Shown one piece after another: positions 45,635 through 53,205 of a DNA stretch of 64,000 bases. Location: assembly GCA_964484265.1 (NCBI GenBank), contig CAZAFH010000008.1, forward strand, positions 62,001-126,000, read 5' to 3'. Each line of letters begins with the position of its first letter. The stretch's first letter is position 1. The DNA is from SIAQ01 sp964484265. Its GTDB lineage: Bacteria; Planctomycetota; Planctomycetia; Gemmatales; Gemmataceae. Position numbers and translations under genes: made by a program. The notes beneath the pieces were generated by a model, which worked only from the letters and a program-made list of their open reading frames with translations, searched no databases and was not told the origin of the DNA.

Positions 45635-47122
45635 ATGTCCGATTCATCGCTGGAGAGCCTGAGACTCGCCTGTGCCAATCCGGTGATTCCACACGCGCCT
45701 GATTGGCCTAGACAGGCCAGCGCCGAAGTTCTCGATTCGATCCTTCGCGATTACGAAAATCTCGACGTCTTGCCGATCGGCAAGACGGCATCTCGTCCTG
45801 AAATGGATCGCCACCTCGCCGAGCCGCCGCCGGAGCAGGCGTGCGATTTCGCGCGTCTGCTTGATGAGTTTCACGCGAAAATCGTCGGCAATTCGTTTCG
45901 GCCGAGTCATCCTCGCTTCTGGGCGTTTATCGGCAGCGCGCCGACGTTCGCGTCGATCCTTGCCGAATTTCTCGCGGCGAATGCAAATCTTTTTGCTGGC
46001 GTGTGGAAGGAAGCTGCCGGCGCCGCCGAGGTCGAACTCGTGGTGCTCGAATGGTTTCGCCAATTTCTCGGGCTTCCCGCCGGCACGCTCGGCCTACTCA
46101 CGGGCGGCGGTTCCGAGGCGACGCTGACGGCGCTAACGGTCGCTCGGGAAAAGTTGACATGCGACGACCGCTCGCGCTGCGTTCTCTATGCGTCGCAACA
46201 TCGGCACTGGTCCGTGGACCGCGGCGCGAAAATCATCGGCTTGCGGCCCGACCAGATCCATGCGCTGCCCTGCGACGCTGAATATCGATTGCGCGTCGAA
46301 AACCTGCAGCAGGCGATTGACGCTGATCTTCAGCGAGGTCTTCTACCCTGGGCGGTCCTGGCGAATGCGGGCACGACGAACACGGGCAGCATCGATCCGC
46401 TCGTCGAGATTGCCGCGACCTGCAATCGGCATCGCCTCTGGCTTCACGTCGATGCCGCCTACGGTTGGCCGATGGTGCTGCTGGAGGAAGGTAAGCGCCT
46501 GCTCGCGGGAATTGAGCAAGCGGACTCGATCACGCTGGATCCGCACAAGTGGTTCGCCCAGCCCTTCGACGCCGGCTGTCTGCTTGTTCGCCGTGGCGAA
46601 CTCTTGGCAAGGACGTTCACGATGCGCCCCGAATACATGCAAGACGTCGTGCCGGGCGCTGACGAGATCAACTTTTGCGATCAAGGCATCGCGCTGACGC
46701 GCCGGTTTCGCGCATTGAAGATATGGATGTCGATGAGGCTGCTCGGGGTCGGCTGGTTCCGTTCGCTGATCGCGCACAATTGCACGCTTGCACGCTACGC
46801 CGAGGCACTTGTGCAATCGAAGGATTGCTTCGAGTTGACCAGCACGGCCAAGCTAAGCATCATCTGTTTCCGCTACGTGCCGAGGGACCGCCAATGGCCG
46901 GCGGCGGAACTGGATGCGCTCCAGCAAGCGATCGCCGCCGACCTGCTAGCAAGCGGGCTGGCGTTCATCTCGACGACTCGCTTGCACGGCCGCTCCACGC
47001 TGCGATTCTGCTTCGTCAACTGGCGCACCACCGCGGCGGATGTCGACGCGGTAGTCGCCGCCCTCACGGAGATTGGAGACCGATTATCGGGAACGAATTC
47101 GCTATTCTCCATCCGAAAGTAA
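45635..47122 (+). CDS. PLP-dependent amino acid decarboxylase family (group II)
   Basis: This 495-residue protein is of the aromatic-L-amino-acid/glutamate decarboxylase family. HPRFWAFIGSAPT, TGGGSEATLTAL, the PLP-stacking region SQHRHWSVDRGA, LHVDAAYG and the Schiff-base lysine in LDPHKWF are present in order. Its substrate cannot be told from sequence; homologues act on aromatic amino acids or are labelled only as pyridoxal-dependent decarboxylase. It is tightly coupled to the zinc-cluster gene upstream. Confidence 0.9.
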   Translation: MSDSSLESLRLACANPVIPHAPDWPRQASAEVLDSILRDYENLDVLPIGKTASRPEMDRHLAEPPPEQACDFARLLDEFHAKIVGNSFRPSHPRFWAFIGSAPTFASILAEFLAANANLFAGVWKEAAGAAEVELVVLEWFRQFLGLPAGTLGLLTGGGSEATLTALTVAREKLTCDDRSRCVLYASQHRHWSVDRGAKIIGLRPDQIHALPCDAEYRLRVENLQQAIDADLQRGLLPWAVLANAGTTNTGSIDPLVEIAATCNRHRLWLHVDAAYGWPMVLLEEGKRLLAGIEQADSITLDPHKWFAQPFDAGCLLVRRGELLARTFTMRPEYMQDVVPGADEINFCDQGIALTRRFRALKIWMSMRLLGVGWFRSLIAHNCTLARYAEALVQSKDCFELTSTAKLSIICFRYVPRDRQWPAAELDALQQAIAADLLASGLAFISTTRLHGRSTLRFCFVNWRTTAADVDAVVAALTEIGDRLSGTNSLFSIRK

Positions 47123-47591
47123 AGGGCGAACTTTCCTGCACTCGCGGAGACGATCATCGTCCCGCGTTCCACTTCAGGTAGGCGTTCGCCAGGACTCGCA
47201 GCGTAGCGGTGTCCGTTGGACCAGGAAGCGGGATTCGCCTGGATTCGAGAAAGACTTTCGCCAAAGTTGCAATTGTCAAGTGCGGTTCACCTTGACACTC
47301 GGCCGTTTTTGGGATTGATTCTCTGGAAAAAAACTTCCGGCGCCTCTTTCGCCAGAGTACAGTTGGATGTGCACTAAGCAGGTTTCTTGCGTACGGCTTG
47401 GCGGAATGATGATGACGCAGGTGCGTTCGACAGGTAGAATTGCTTATGACGGCGATCGTGAAAGGGGTTATCCAGCCCTTGAACGCTACCCACGTCGCGG
47501 GGGGGAATTTGGTTCCCGTCAACCCACGCGGTTGTTTTGAATAACCAGCAATGAAGTTGAGAGTCAATATCGCAAGACAGTAACCGCATCA
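47123..47591. other. gap before the island border, no gene recognised
   Basis: No frame here has a start signal or a family I know. A minus-strand frame (47154-47567) overlaps other frames and is probably chance. The stretch ends at the tRNA fragment. Confidence 0.4.
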
Positions 47592-47630
47592 GCCCCCGTA
47601 GCTCAGGGGATAGAGCATCGGTTTCCTAAA
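47592..47630 (+). tRNA. 5' half of a tRNA-Arg(CCU) gene, truncated
   Basis: GCCCCCG (acceptor strand), TA, GCTC-AGGGGATA-GAGC (D arm), then anticodon stem TCGGT and loop TTCCTAA with anticodon CCT at 47625-47627. After the loop the 3' stem (ACCGA expected), T arm and acceptor return strand are absent; unrelated AT-rich DNA follows. The gene is therefore cut at the anticodon loop, a usual crossover point for tyrosine-recombinase islands. Confidence 0.8.
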
Positions 47631-47880
47631 AAACCATTCGCAACTCTCAAAAACTCAAGAAAACAAGCAAATTTCCAAGCGAAACGCACTTTTTAGCCTA
47701 TAGGTAATACCGCCTAAAAACGCTCGAAAATGCGCGTTTTCGGTTGTCAGTGACAACCGCCAGAATCCTCGTTTTTTTTCTTCCGTGCCGAGCCGTCCTC
47801 GAAAGCGTTGCATAAGGCAAAAGGTTGTGCCCTACTTCGCCCTTCTTGCTTCTTTCCAAGCCCGCCATGCTTCCACGGAC

Positions 47881-48240
47881 TCACTCACCGATCCTTGCAA
47901 CTGCGACTCGGCCGGTGAGCTCTTGCCGTCGGCCCACGTAGTTAAAACGAGTGCCATTGACCAGCCGCTTCCCGATGCGTTGCTCAATGAAAAGGATCGT
48001 GTCGGGATTCCGACGGCCAGTCCCTTCCACGACGAATCGCACATGTGCCGTAGTGGTTGTAGACCATCCACTCGATGAGGATCGGCAGCGACTCTATGCC
48101 CAGCGATTCAAAGTTCCTGCGAATCGCGGCGCGGTCGCGTGGCACATTCTTCGGCAAGCCCAGATCGTCAAGGACCATCGCCCGGACCACGGCGTGAACT
48201 TATGCCGTCTCCTGCTTCGTGAGAATCGGAATTTCGGGCG
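47881..48240 (-). pseudogene. broken gene of unknown function
   Basis: A protein-like minus-strand reading starts as APEIPILTKQETA, meets an in-frame TAA near 48200, continues AVVRAMVLDDLGLPKN and LPILIEWMVYNHYG, shifts frame near 48045-48052, then runs RFVVEGTGRRNPDTILFIEQ to a TGA at 47881. Each piece has amino-acid-like character only in its own frame. I read this as one decayed gene; the family is unknown. Confidence 0.45.
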
Positions 48241-48379
48241 CTTACGGGTAGAACTTGTGCTGGGGTTGTTTGCTTTGCCCGCTGACGTCAGCGGGAATGA
48301 GAGCCGCGAAAAAAAAAGGCTGCGTAGAACACTCGCATGGACGATTCTCCTGAGCTTGGGTACCTCGTGAGTGCTACGA

Positions 48380-49024
48380 TTACTTGATCGTTGGTGGACC
48401 ACAAACGGAGCATGGCCCGTGTTTCCCTTGTACTGCCGCCAAACTGATCGGTATTCTGCTTTTGGTCAGAAATTGGCATTCGTTCCAATGGTATTTTTCG
48501 CCGCTATTTGTGACGAAGACTTCTATCGCAGTCGGCGGCTTTATGCCTCGTCGGAAATCCCACGGAGCAACCGGCGTCGCACCTGATGCCCACAATCCCC
48601 GCTTTGCTGCCCTAGCCTCCTTCTCTGCTTTCGCGAGTGTAGCATCTTTGATATTCTGCGAGTCATGCCATGCCAATCCACTCCTGACAATCTCTAAGCC
48701 GATATTTTTTTCAGCAAGGAACACCTCTGCGATGATCTCTTTTTCTTTGTTCCGCTTGGTCCAAACGACCTTCACCTCTTTGCCTTTGAGCATCTTCGCG
48801 AGTGCGGTTTTGGTGTAATGGTCGTGAACTTGTCCCCATTCAGGTGGAACGATGCCGGAGATTCGAACGGTGTGAGACTTTTTTTCATGCGTGACGCGGA
48901 TCATCGAACTCCCCGCGTATTCAGCCAATCCCGAAAAGCTTTTCGGCGGGTCTGCCACTTGTGATGCCAGGGCGACAGCGGACCATGAAAAGAGAATTGC
49001 GGCGAGGCAGATACGCACATTCAT
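48380..49024 (-). CDS. secreted staphylococcal-nuclease-like protein with C-terminal Cys motif
   Basis: This is a 214-residue protein. A signal peptide (to ALASQ) is followed by an SNase/TNase-like domain (about residues 30-150: HTVRISGIVPPEWGQ, YTKTALAKMLKGKEVKVVW, EVFLAEKNIGLEIVRSGLAWH). The Asp of the usual IDAPE motif is Val here, while the preceding Arg and following Glu remain, so activity is uncertain. The tail YHWNECQFLTKSRIPISL then PCSVCGPP matches a small Cys/His metal-binding motif common at C-termini of exported proteins. GGAG precedes the ATG at 49024. It lies in the island and may be cargo. Confidence 0.85.
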   Translation of the reverse strand: MNVRICLAAILFSWSAVALASQVADPPKSFSGLAEYAGSSMIRVTHEKKSHTVRISGIVPPEWGQVHDHYTKTALAKMLKGKEVKVVWTKRNKEKEIIAEVFLAEKNIGLEIVRSGLAWHDSQNIKDATLAKAEKEARAAKRGLWASGATPVAPWDFRRGIKPPTAIEVFVTNSGEKYHWNECQFLTKSRIPISLAAVQGKHGPCSVCGPPTIK

Positions 49025-49082
49025 TTGTTTCTCCATCGGAATTGTTGGGCTATTTCAGAATCTGACGCGCGAGTATTCCGGC

Positions 49083-49303
49083 CTAGGATTCCTGATCCGT
49101 CCACACCTGCGAAAGGACCTCTGCCTGTTCTAATACCGTCTGCGTTGCTTTTTCCTGCTTGTCTGGCCGTGCTTGCGGAGAATCCGCTTGATGACGACTC
49201 GCAGGTTGGCTCGAACGTTTTCGCGAACGGTCCAGTCGATTGTCAGGTTGCCTCGCACAGTCTTCACGAGGTCCTGGGAGATCACCTTGAGGATGTCGTC
49301 GCC
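49083..49303 (-). pseudogene. hsdR C-terminal remnant (type I restriction enzyme)
   Basis: GDDILKVISQDLVKTVRGN, TIDWTVRENVRANLR and VVIKRILRKHG are typical of the HsdR C-terminus. Near 49165 the frame shifts, and the ending PDKQEKATQTVLEQAEVLS continues in another frame to the TAG at 49083. The N-terminal nuclease and helicase motor are missing. Upstream the frame is fused to a duplicated hsdS tail. Confidence 0.7.
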
Positions 49304-49343
49304 CTCCCCACGATCCGCTCCGCGTTCGGCACCCGCAATTCGC
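49301..49343. repeat. 43-bp direct repeat of the hsdS 3' end (partner at 49710-49752)
   Basis: GCCCTCCCCACGATCCGCTC and following bases match 49710-49752 with 3 mismatches in 43. On the minus strand both encode ELRVPxAERIVGR, the end of HsdS. The duplication suggests that part of the hsd locus was lost by recombination. Confidence 0.75.
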
Positions 49344-49382
49344 AGGCCAGCTTGAATTCGTCAAATCGAATCGGTCCAGGCG

Positions 49383-49706
49383 TCACTTCGATCTCCTTCG
49401 AGCTTTGCGCTTTTCCGCCTTCCGTCGATCGCGAAGGATCTGCGCTTCGCTGCGCGGAAACTGAATCGCCGAGTCGAGGCGATTCTCCGCCCAAAAGCGA
49501 ATCGCGGCAAAAATCCGATCTACGGCCTTGTATTGCGCTTCGCTAACCATCGTGAACTCGGCCACGAGCATGTCAGGATTCGCCGGATCAGGGAATACCC
49601 GAACGCCTTCGCGCCGGTTCGTTAAATCGTTTGCAAGAGACTTCATCGCTGCCAATTCCTTTTCGCCGCCCTTCTTGAACTGAATTTCCACGCGCACATC
49701 CATCAC
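49383..49706 (-). CDS. small protein between hsdS and hsdR remnants
   Basis: This 107-residue protein has a beta-alpha pattern (MDVRVEIQFKKGGEKELAAM, LVAEFTMVSEAQYKAVDRI) and a very basic C-terminus (RKAEKRKARRRSK). Its ATG overlaps the stop of the hsdS frame, so it was translated from the restriction operon. I do not recognise the family; an accessory of the restriction locus is a guess. Confidence 0.6.
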   Translation of the reverse strand: MMDVRVEIQFKKGGEKELAAMKSLANDLTNRREGVRVFPDPANPDMLVAEFTMVSEAQYKAVDRIFAAIRFWAENRLDSAIQFPRSEAQILRDRRKAEKRKARRRSK

Positions 49707-50240
49707 ACCGCCCTCCCCACAATCCGCTCCGCGTCCGGCACCCGCAACTCGCCGGAGATCAGCTTCGGCAACAGTGCATCGCGGAGAGCAGCCAGGGTGC
49801 GGGACTGATTTATCGTCGCGGACATGCTTTGCAACATCGGCAGAATAATTTTCCCGAACGCCACGAACAACCCATCGTCAAGTTCCGGCGTAGCGAGTTT
49901 GTATTTGCTCAGGCTGTCGGCCGGCACTCGTTGACGGCCGCTCGAACCAGTCATCTGCTGAATGGCGAAGTTGCGGAAGTCTGTGGTTCGAGCCAGCGGG
50001 TAAGCGAATGGGGTCGGAATCACGCCGCGTGGTCGCAACACGATGTATTCGGTGGACCCCCAGCCGATTTGGCCCTCTGCGAGGAAGTCTACATACGCAG
50101 TCTTGCCGTTCTCCAGGCAGGGAGTAATGCGAGCAACCAGTGTGTCGCCGTTGATGAACTTCATCCCCGACCCCATCGCAAGGGAATCTCGTTCGGATCG
50201 GGCGAATAATACACCATGACTTGATGATGCTGGACGAGGT
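49703..50240 (-). pseudogene. hsdS remnant (type I specificity subunit, second half)
   Basis: GSGMKFINGDTLVARITPCL, ENGKTAYVDFL, GWGSTEYIVLRPRG and the final AALRDALLPKLISGEL are those of an HsdS target-recognition domain and its conserved C-terminal helix. Only ~170 residues remain; the first recognition domain is gone and no ribosome-binding site is visible at the truncated end, near 50220-50300. No hsdM gene is present. Confidence 0.75.
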
Positions 50241-50705
50241 GGGACAATGGCCAACCGGCGGCGACGGTTGCGAATTGCTGCGTACCGGGGACACCGGTTC
50301 ACAAACGAGGGCTAATCCGCGATGGACTTGGTGCGTCTACGTGCGGTTCCGCGGCGACTCAGCCGCCGTCAGCTGGCGGTTTTCCACCTCGAAACGTGGA
50401 ATTCCCGAGTCGTCAGCTGGCAAAATCACCTTGAAAAAAGTTCATGCTCACCGCTAATTCTACGATACTTCGTCAATCTCCCTGGATTTTTCCTGAAGTG
50501 GTTGATTTTCTTGATATATTGAGCGGGCTTAGGTATAATTTAAGTCATTCGTCTCCCTTAGCATAAGTCTAGGTTTTTCGAAGCCCGGTTATGTCGCCTA
50601 CTCATTCGATCAAAGATTCGCCTTCCCGCTCCCCGCGAATAGCCGAACTCCCTATTTGACGCGACGATTGAGAGGTCGCGGACACGGGTTTTATGGAGAC
50701 TCCGA
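50241..50705. other. AT-rich leader of the three-gene operon
   Basis: No gene is recognised. The second half (50450-50600) is AT-rich relative to the island genes and contains a near-consensus promoter (50511-50539). That leaves an untranslated leader of about 155 bases before the first start codon. Confidence 0.55.
50511..50539 (+). promoter_or_regulatory. near-consensus sigma-70 promoter of the hydrolase-caspase-L1 operon
   Basis: TTGATA (50511-50516), 17-base spacer, TATAAT (50534-50539). Spacing and -10 are ideal and -35 differs from consensus at one base. It points at the operon starting at 50706. Confidence 0.7.
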
Positions 50706-52175
50706 ATGCTTTCCAAAAATCACTACCTCGATCTCGCCGAGGGCAAGTTCAAGGGGACAACGGCAGCCGACCTTGGCCCGATGTTCGCGGCCCTGGAGCA
50801 AGGCCCCGTCAAAGATCACATCGTCGTTCATCTGCATGGTGGGCTTGTCTCGCGCACGTCGGCCGAGCAGTCCGCTGAGGTGCTCCAGCCGTACTACGAA
50901 GCCGGCGGCGCTTATCCGGTCTTCTTTTTTTGGCGGTCGGACCTGTGGTCGGTGCTTCAGCATAACATGGCCGACATTGCCAAGGAGGACGCGTTCAAAC
51001 GCCTGGTCAAGCGCCTCATGCAACTTGCGGTGGGAAAGCTCGCCAATTACGCCGGCGCTCGCTCGGGAGGGGTACTGGTGTTGCCGTCGGAGGCCACCAT
51101 GCCGGACGACCTGGAGGGGTTGGCTGGTTATGCCGCGACGCGCGAGCCAACTGCAGGGCCGAAGCCCGAATTGCAGTTGAGCGCCCAACAAATCGAGCAG
51201 GCGGAAGCAGAACTGGAGACCGACGAAATCCTGCAAGAAGAATCGCAAGCCATTGTCGCGACGGTAGTGCCGCCGGCAGTGGCCTCTGCCACACGGGCGC
51301 GCGCCGGTGGAGCGCCCGTCACGCCCAAGCCTAGCCTGATGTCGAAGAACGTGAAGCAGGAACTCGCCGCAGAGGTGACCGGGCCTGACGCGCGGGCTGG
51401 CATCCTTACCTTTCTCACGCTGGCCAAGCACGGAATCGTCATCCTCAAGAACGTTATCGTCCGTTTTGCCAAGGGCCGCGCGCACGGCATCTACACGACC
51501 ATTGTTGAAGAGGTCTTGCGGGACCTCTACCTCGACAGCGTCGGGGCCATCGCGTGGGAAACGATGAAGGGAGACACGGTCGGCGCCTTCAAGGAGGATC
51601 CGCAGGTATACGGTGGCACGGCATTTTTGCAGCACCTCAAAGCCTGGTGGCGCCCGGGCCGACGGATCACGCTGGTCTGCCACAGTGCCGGGGCGATATA
51701 CGGCGGGAACTTTCTGACCAACGTCGATCGCGTGCTCCCCGCCGACGCAAAGCTCGACGTGGTGTACCTTGCGCCAGCATGCACTTTTGAAACCATGGCG
51801 TCGCTCCTCCCCGTGTTTGCCAAGCGGGTGCGCCGCTTTCGAATGTACGCACTCAGCGAAACACTGGAGAGCGGTTACTGGGAGGTGCCCGTGATTTATC
51901 CGGCGTCGCTACTCTACATGGTGTCCGGTTTATTCGAGGGGGTGGCCAACGACATGCCGATCGTGGGCATGCAGCGTTATTACACGGACGCCGATCCCTA
52001 CATCGCGCCGGAGATTCAGCAGGTGACGAAGTTTCTGCAAGGGAAATGCGTTTGGTCGGTTGTTCAGGGAGGACCGGGATGGAGTTCTGCGGCAACTCGG
52101 CACGGCGGCTTCACCGGGGACGAGGAAACGTGTAAGAGCCTGCGCGATTTCTTGCGCAGTACGGAGGACAATTGA
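50706..52175 (+). CDS. alpha/beta hydrolase-fold protein, first gene of island operon
   Basis: This 489-residue protein has HIVVHLHGGLVS near the N-terminus (His44-Gly-Gly, oxyanion-type loop) and the nucleophile elbow LVCHSAGAIYGGNFL with Ser327. A late ATRHGGFTGDEET could supply the catalytic His. An Ala/Glu/Pro-rich linker (about residues 150-225) splits the fold, so the active core may be assembled from both halves. No signal peptide: cytoplasmic. Family members include lipases and esterases; the substrate is unknown. GGAG lies 7 bases before the ATG. The caspase-like gene starts 1 base after its stop, so the pair should act together. Confidence 0.8.
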   Translation: MLSKNHYLDLAEGKFKGTTAADLGPMFAALEQGPVKDHIVVHLHGGLVSRTSAEQSAEVLQPYYEAGGAYPVFFFWRSDLWSVLQHNMADIAKEDAFKRLVKRLMQLAVGKLANYAGARSGGVLVLPSEATMPDDLEGLAGYAATREPTAGPKPELQLSAQQIEQAEAELETDEILQEESQAIVATVVPPAVASATRARAGGAPVTPKPSLMSKNVKQELAAEVTGPDARAGILTFLTLAKHGIVILKNVIVRFAKGRAHGIYTTIVEEVLRDLYLDSVGAIAWETMKGDTVGAFKEDPQVYGGTAFLQHLKAWWRPGRRITLVCHSAGAIYGGNFLTNVDRVLPADAKLDVVYLAPACTFETMASLLPVFAKRVRRFRMYALSETLESGYWEVPVIYPASLLYMVSGLFEGVANDMPIVGMQRYYTDADPYIAPEIQQVTKFLQGKCVWSVVQGGPGWSSAATRHGGFTGDEETCKSLRDFLRSTEDN

Positions 52176-52176
52176 C

Positions 52177-53205
52177 ATGCCCGCGGCGGAAGATTTTGGT
52201 TTGGTCGTCGGTATCAACGATTACAAGAATCAGCCTTTCGAGTCGCTCAAGGGGCCCAAGGGGGATGCAGACGACTTCGTTACCTGGCTGAAATCGCCTG
52301 CCGGCGGCGACTTGCTTCCGACAAATGTTGATCCGTTCATTCATCTGTCCGACGAAGAAGGCAAGGAGCCTATGTTATCGCACCTATGGATATTGCTCAA
52401 CAAGCTGATCGAGTCGGCCCCCAGCCGAAGAGCCCGGATTGGGCGGCGGCTCTATGTCTTCCTTGCCGGTCACGGCATCAGCCCATCGGAACAACTCGAT
52501 GAAACGGGCCTGATCACCGTGGAAGCCAAGGGAAAACTCGCCCCGTATCTGCCCGGAAAGCTGTGCGCAGATGGCTTCTGCAATGGCGGACACTTCGACG
52601 AGGTCCTCCTGTTCATGGATTGCTGTCGAGTCTCCACCATGTTGGTAGGACCCATCGGCAAGATTCCAATCTTCGAGAAGCCCGACGTCGCCGCGGCGGG
52701 AGCAGCGTCGCGGTTTTACGCCTTTGCGACAGCCTTCGGCAAAGTGGCGCGTGAGACGCCAGTGGATGGCAAGGTGCGCGGCAACTTCTCCCGTGCGTTG
52801 ATCGAGGGGCTCAACGGGCGGGCCGCTGATGGCGCTGGCCGACTCACCACCAATTCACTGAAACTTTGGCTTGAGCATAAGATGAGCATCAAGATCGAGG
52901 GGGAAGCGCAAAAGCCCCAGTTTCCCGCCTTGATCGACTTCGTTATTCGCGAAGGTCTGACCCCCAATCGAACCGCCGTGAACCTGACGCTCCCGCAGCC
53001 CATTGATCGCCTCGAAGTCCTCGATGGAGGAAACGCATTTGTTGAAGTGATTCCGCAAGACCAGATCGCGACGCCGCAGGGACTGCGATTTTTCTTGCCT
53101 TCGTTCAGAAGTTACCTGATTCAGGGATTTCAGGCGGACAATCGGCGCGTCGGTAAAGCGGTCAGCGTGAGTGCTCTTTGGGAGGACGTCAATGCCACCC
53201 TATGA
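52177..53205 (+). CDS. caspase-like (peptidase C14) protease with C-terminal beta domain
   Basis: This is a 342-residue protein. The caspase fold shows GLVVGINDYKN and LKGPKGDADDFVTWL, then LYVFLAGHGIS with catalytic His99, and VLLFMDCCRVST with Asp148-Cys149-Cys150; Cys150 aligns with the nucleophile of the D-x-C motif. Residues ~264-342 form a separate beta-rich module (VNLTLPQPIDRLEVLDGG) that resembles the start of the next protein. GGAGG precedes the ATG; the stop overlaps the next gene by 14 bases. Bacterial caspase-like proteases are often conflict or cell-death effectors, activated by a partner. Its target is unknown. Confidence 0.85.
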   Translation: MPAAEDFGLVVGINDYKNQPFESLKGPKGDADDFVTWLKSPAGGDLLPTNVDPFIHLSDEEGKEPMLSHLWILLNKLIESAPSRRARIGRRLYVFLAGHGISPSEQLDETGLITVEAKGKLAPYLPGKLCADGFCNGGHFDEVLLFMDCCRVSTMLVGPIGKIPIFEKPDVAAAGAASRFYAFATAFGKVARETPVDGKVRGNFSRALIEGLNGRAADGAGRLTTNSLKLWLEHKMSIKIEGEAQKPQFPALIDFVIREGLTPNRTAVNLTLPQPIDRLEVLDGGNAFVEVIPQDQIATPQGLRFFLPSFRSYLIQGFQADNRRVGKAVSVSALWEDVNATL

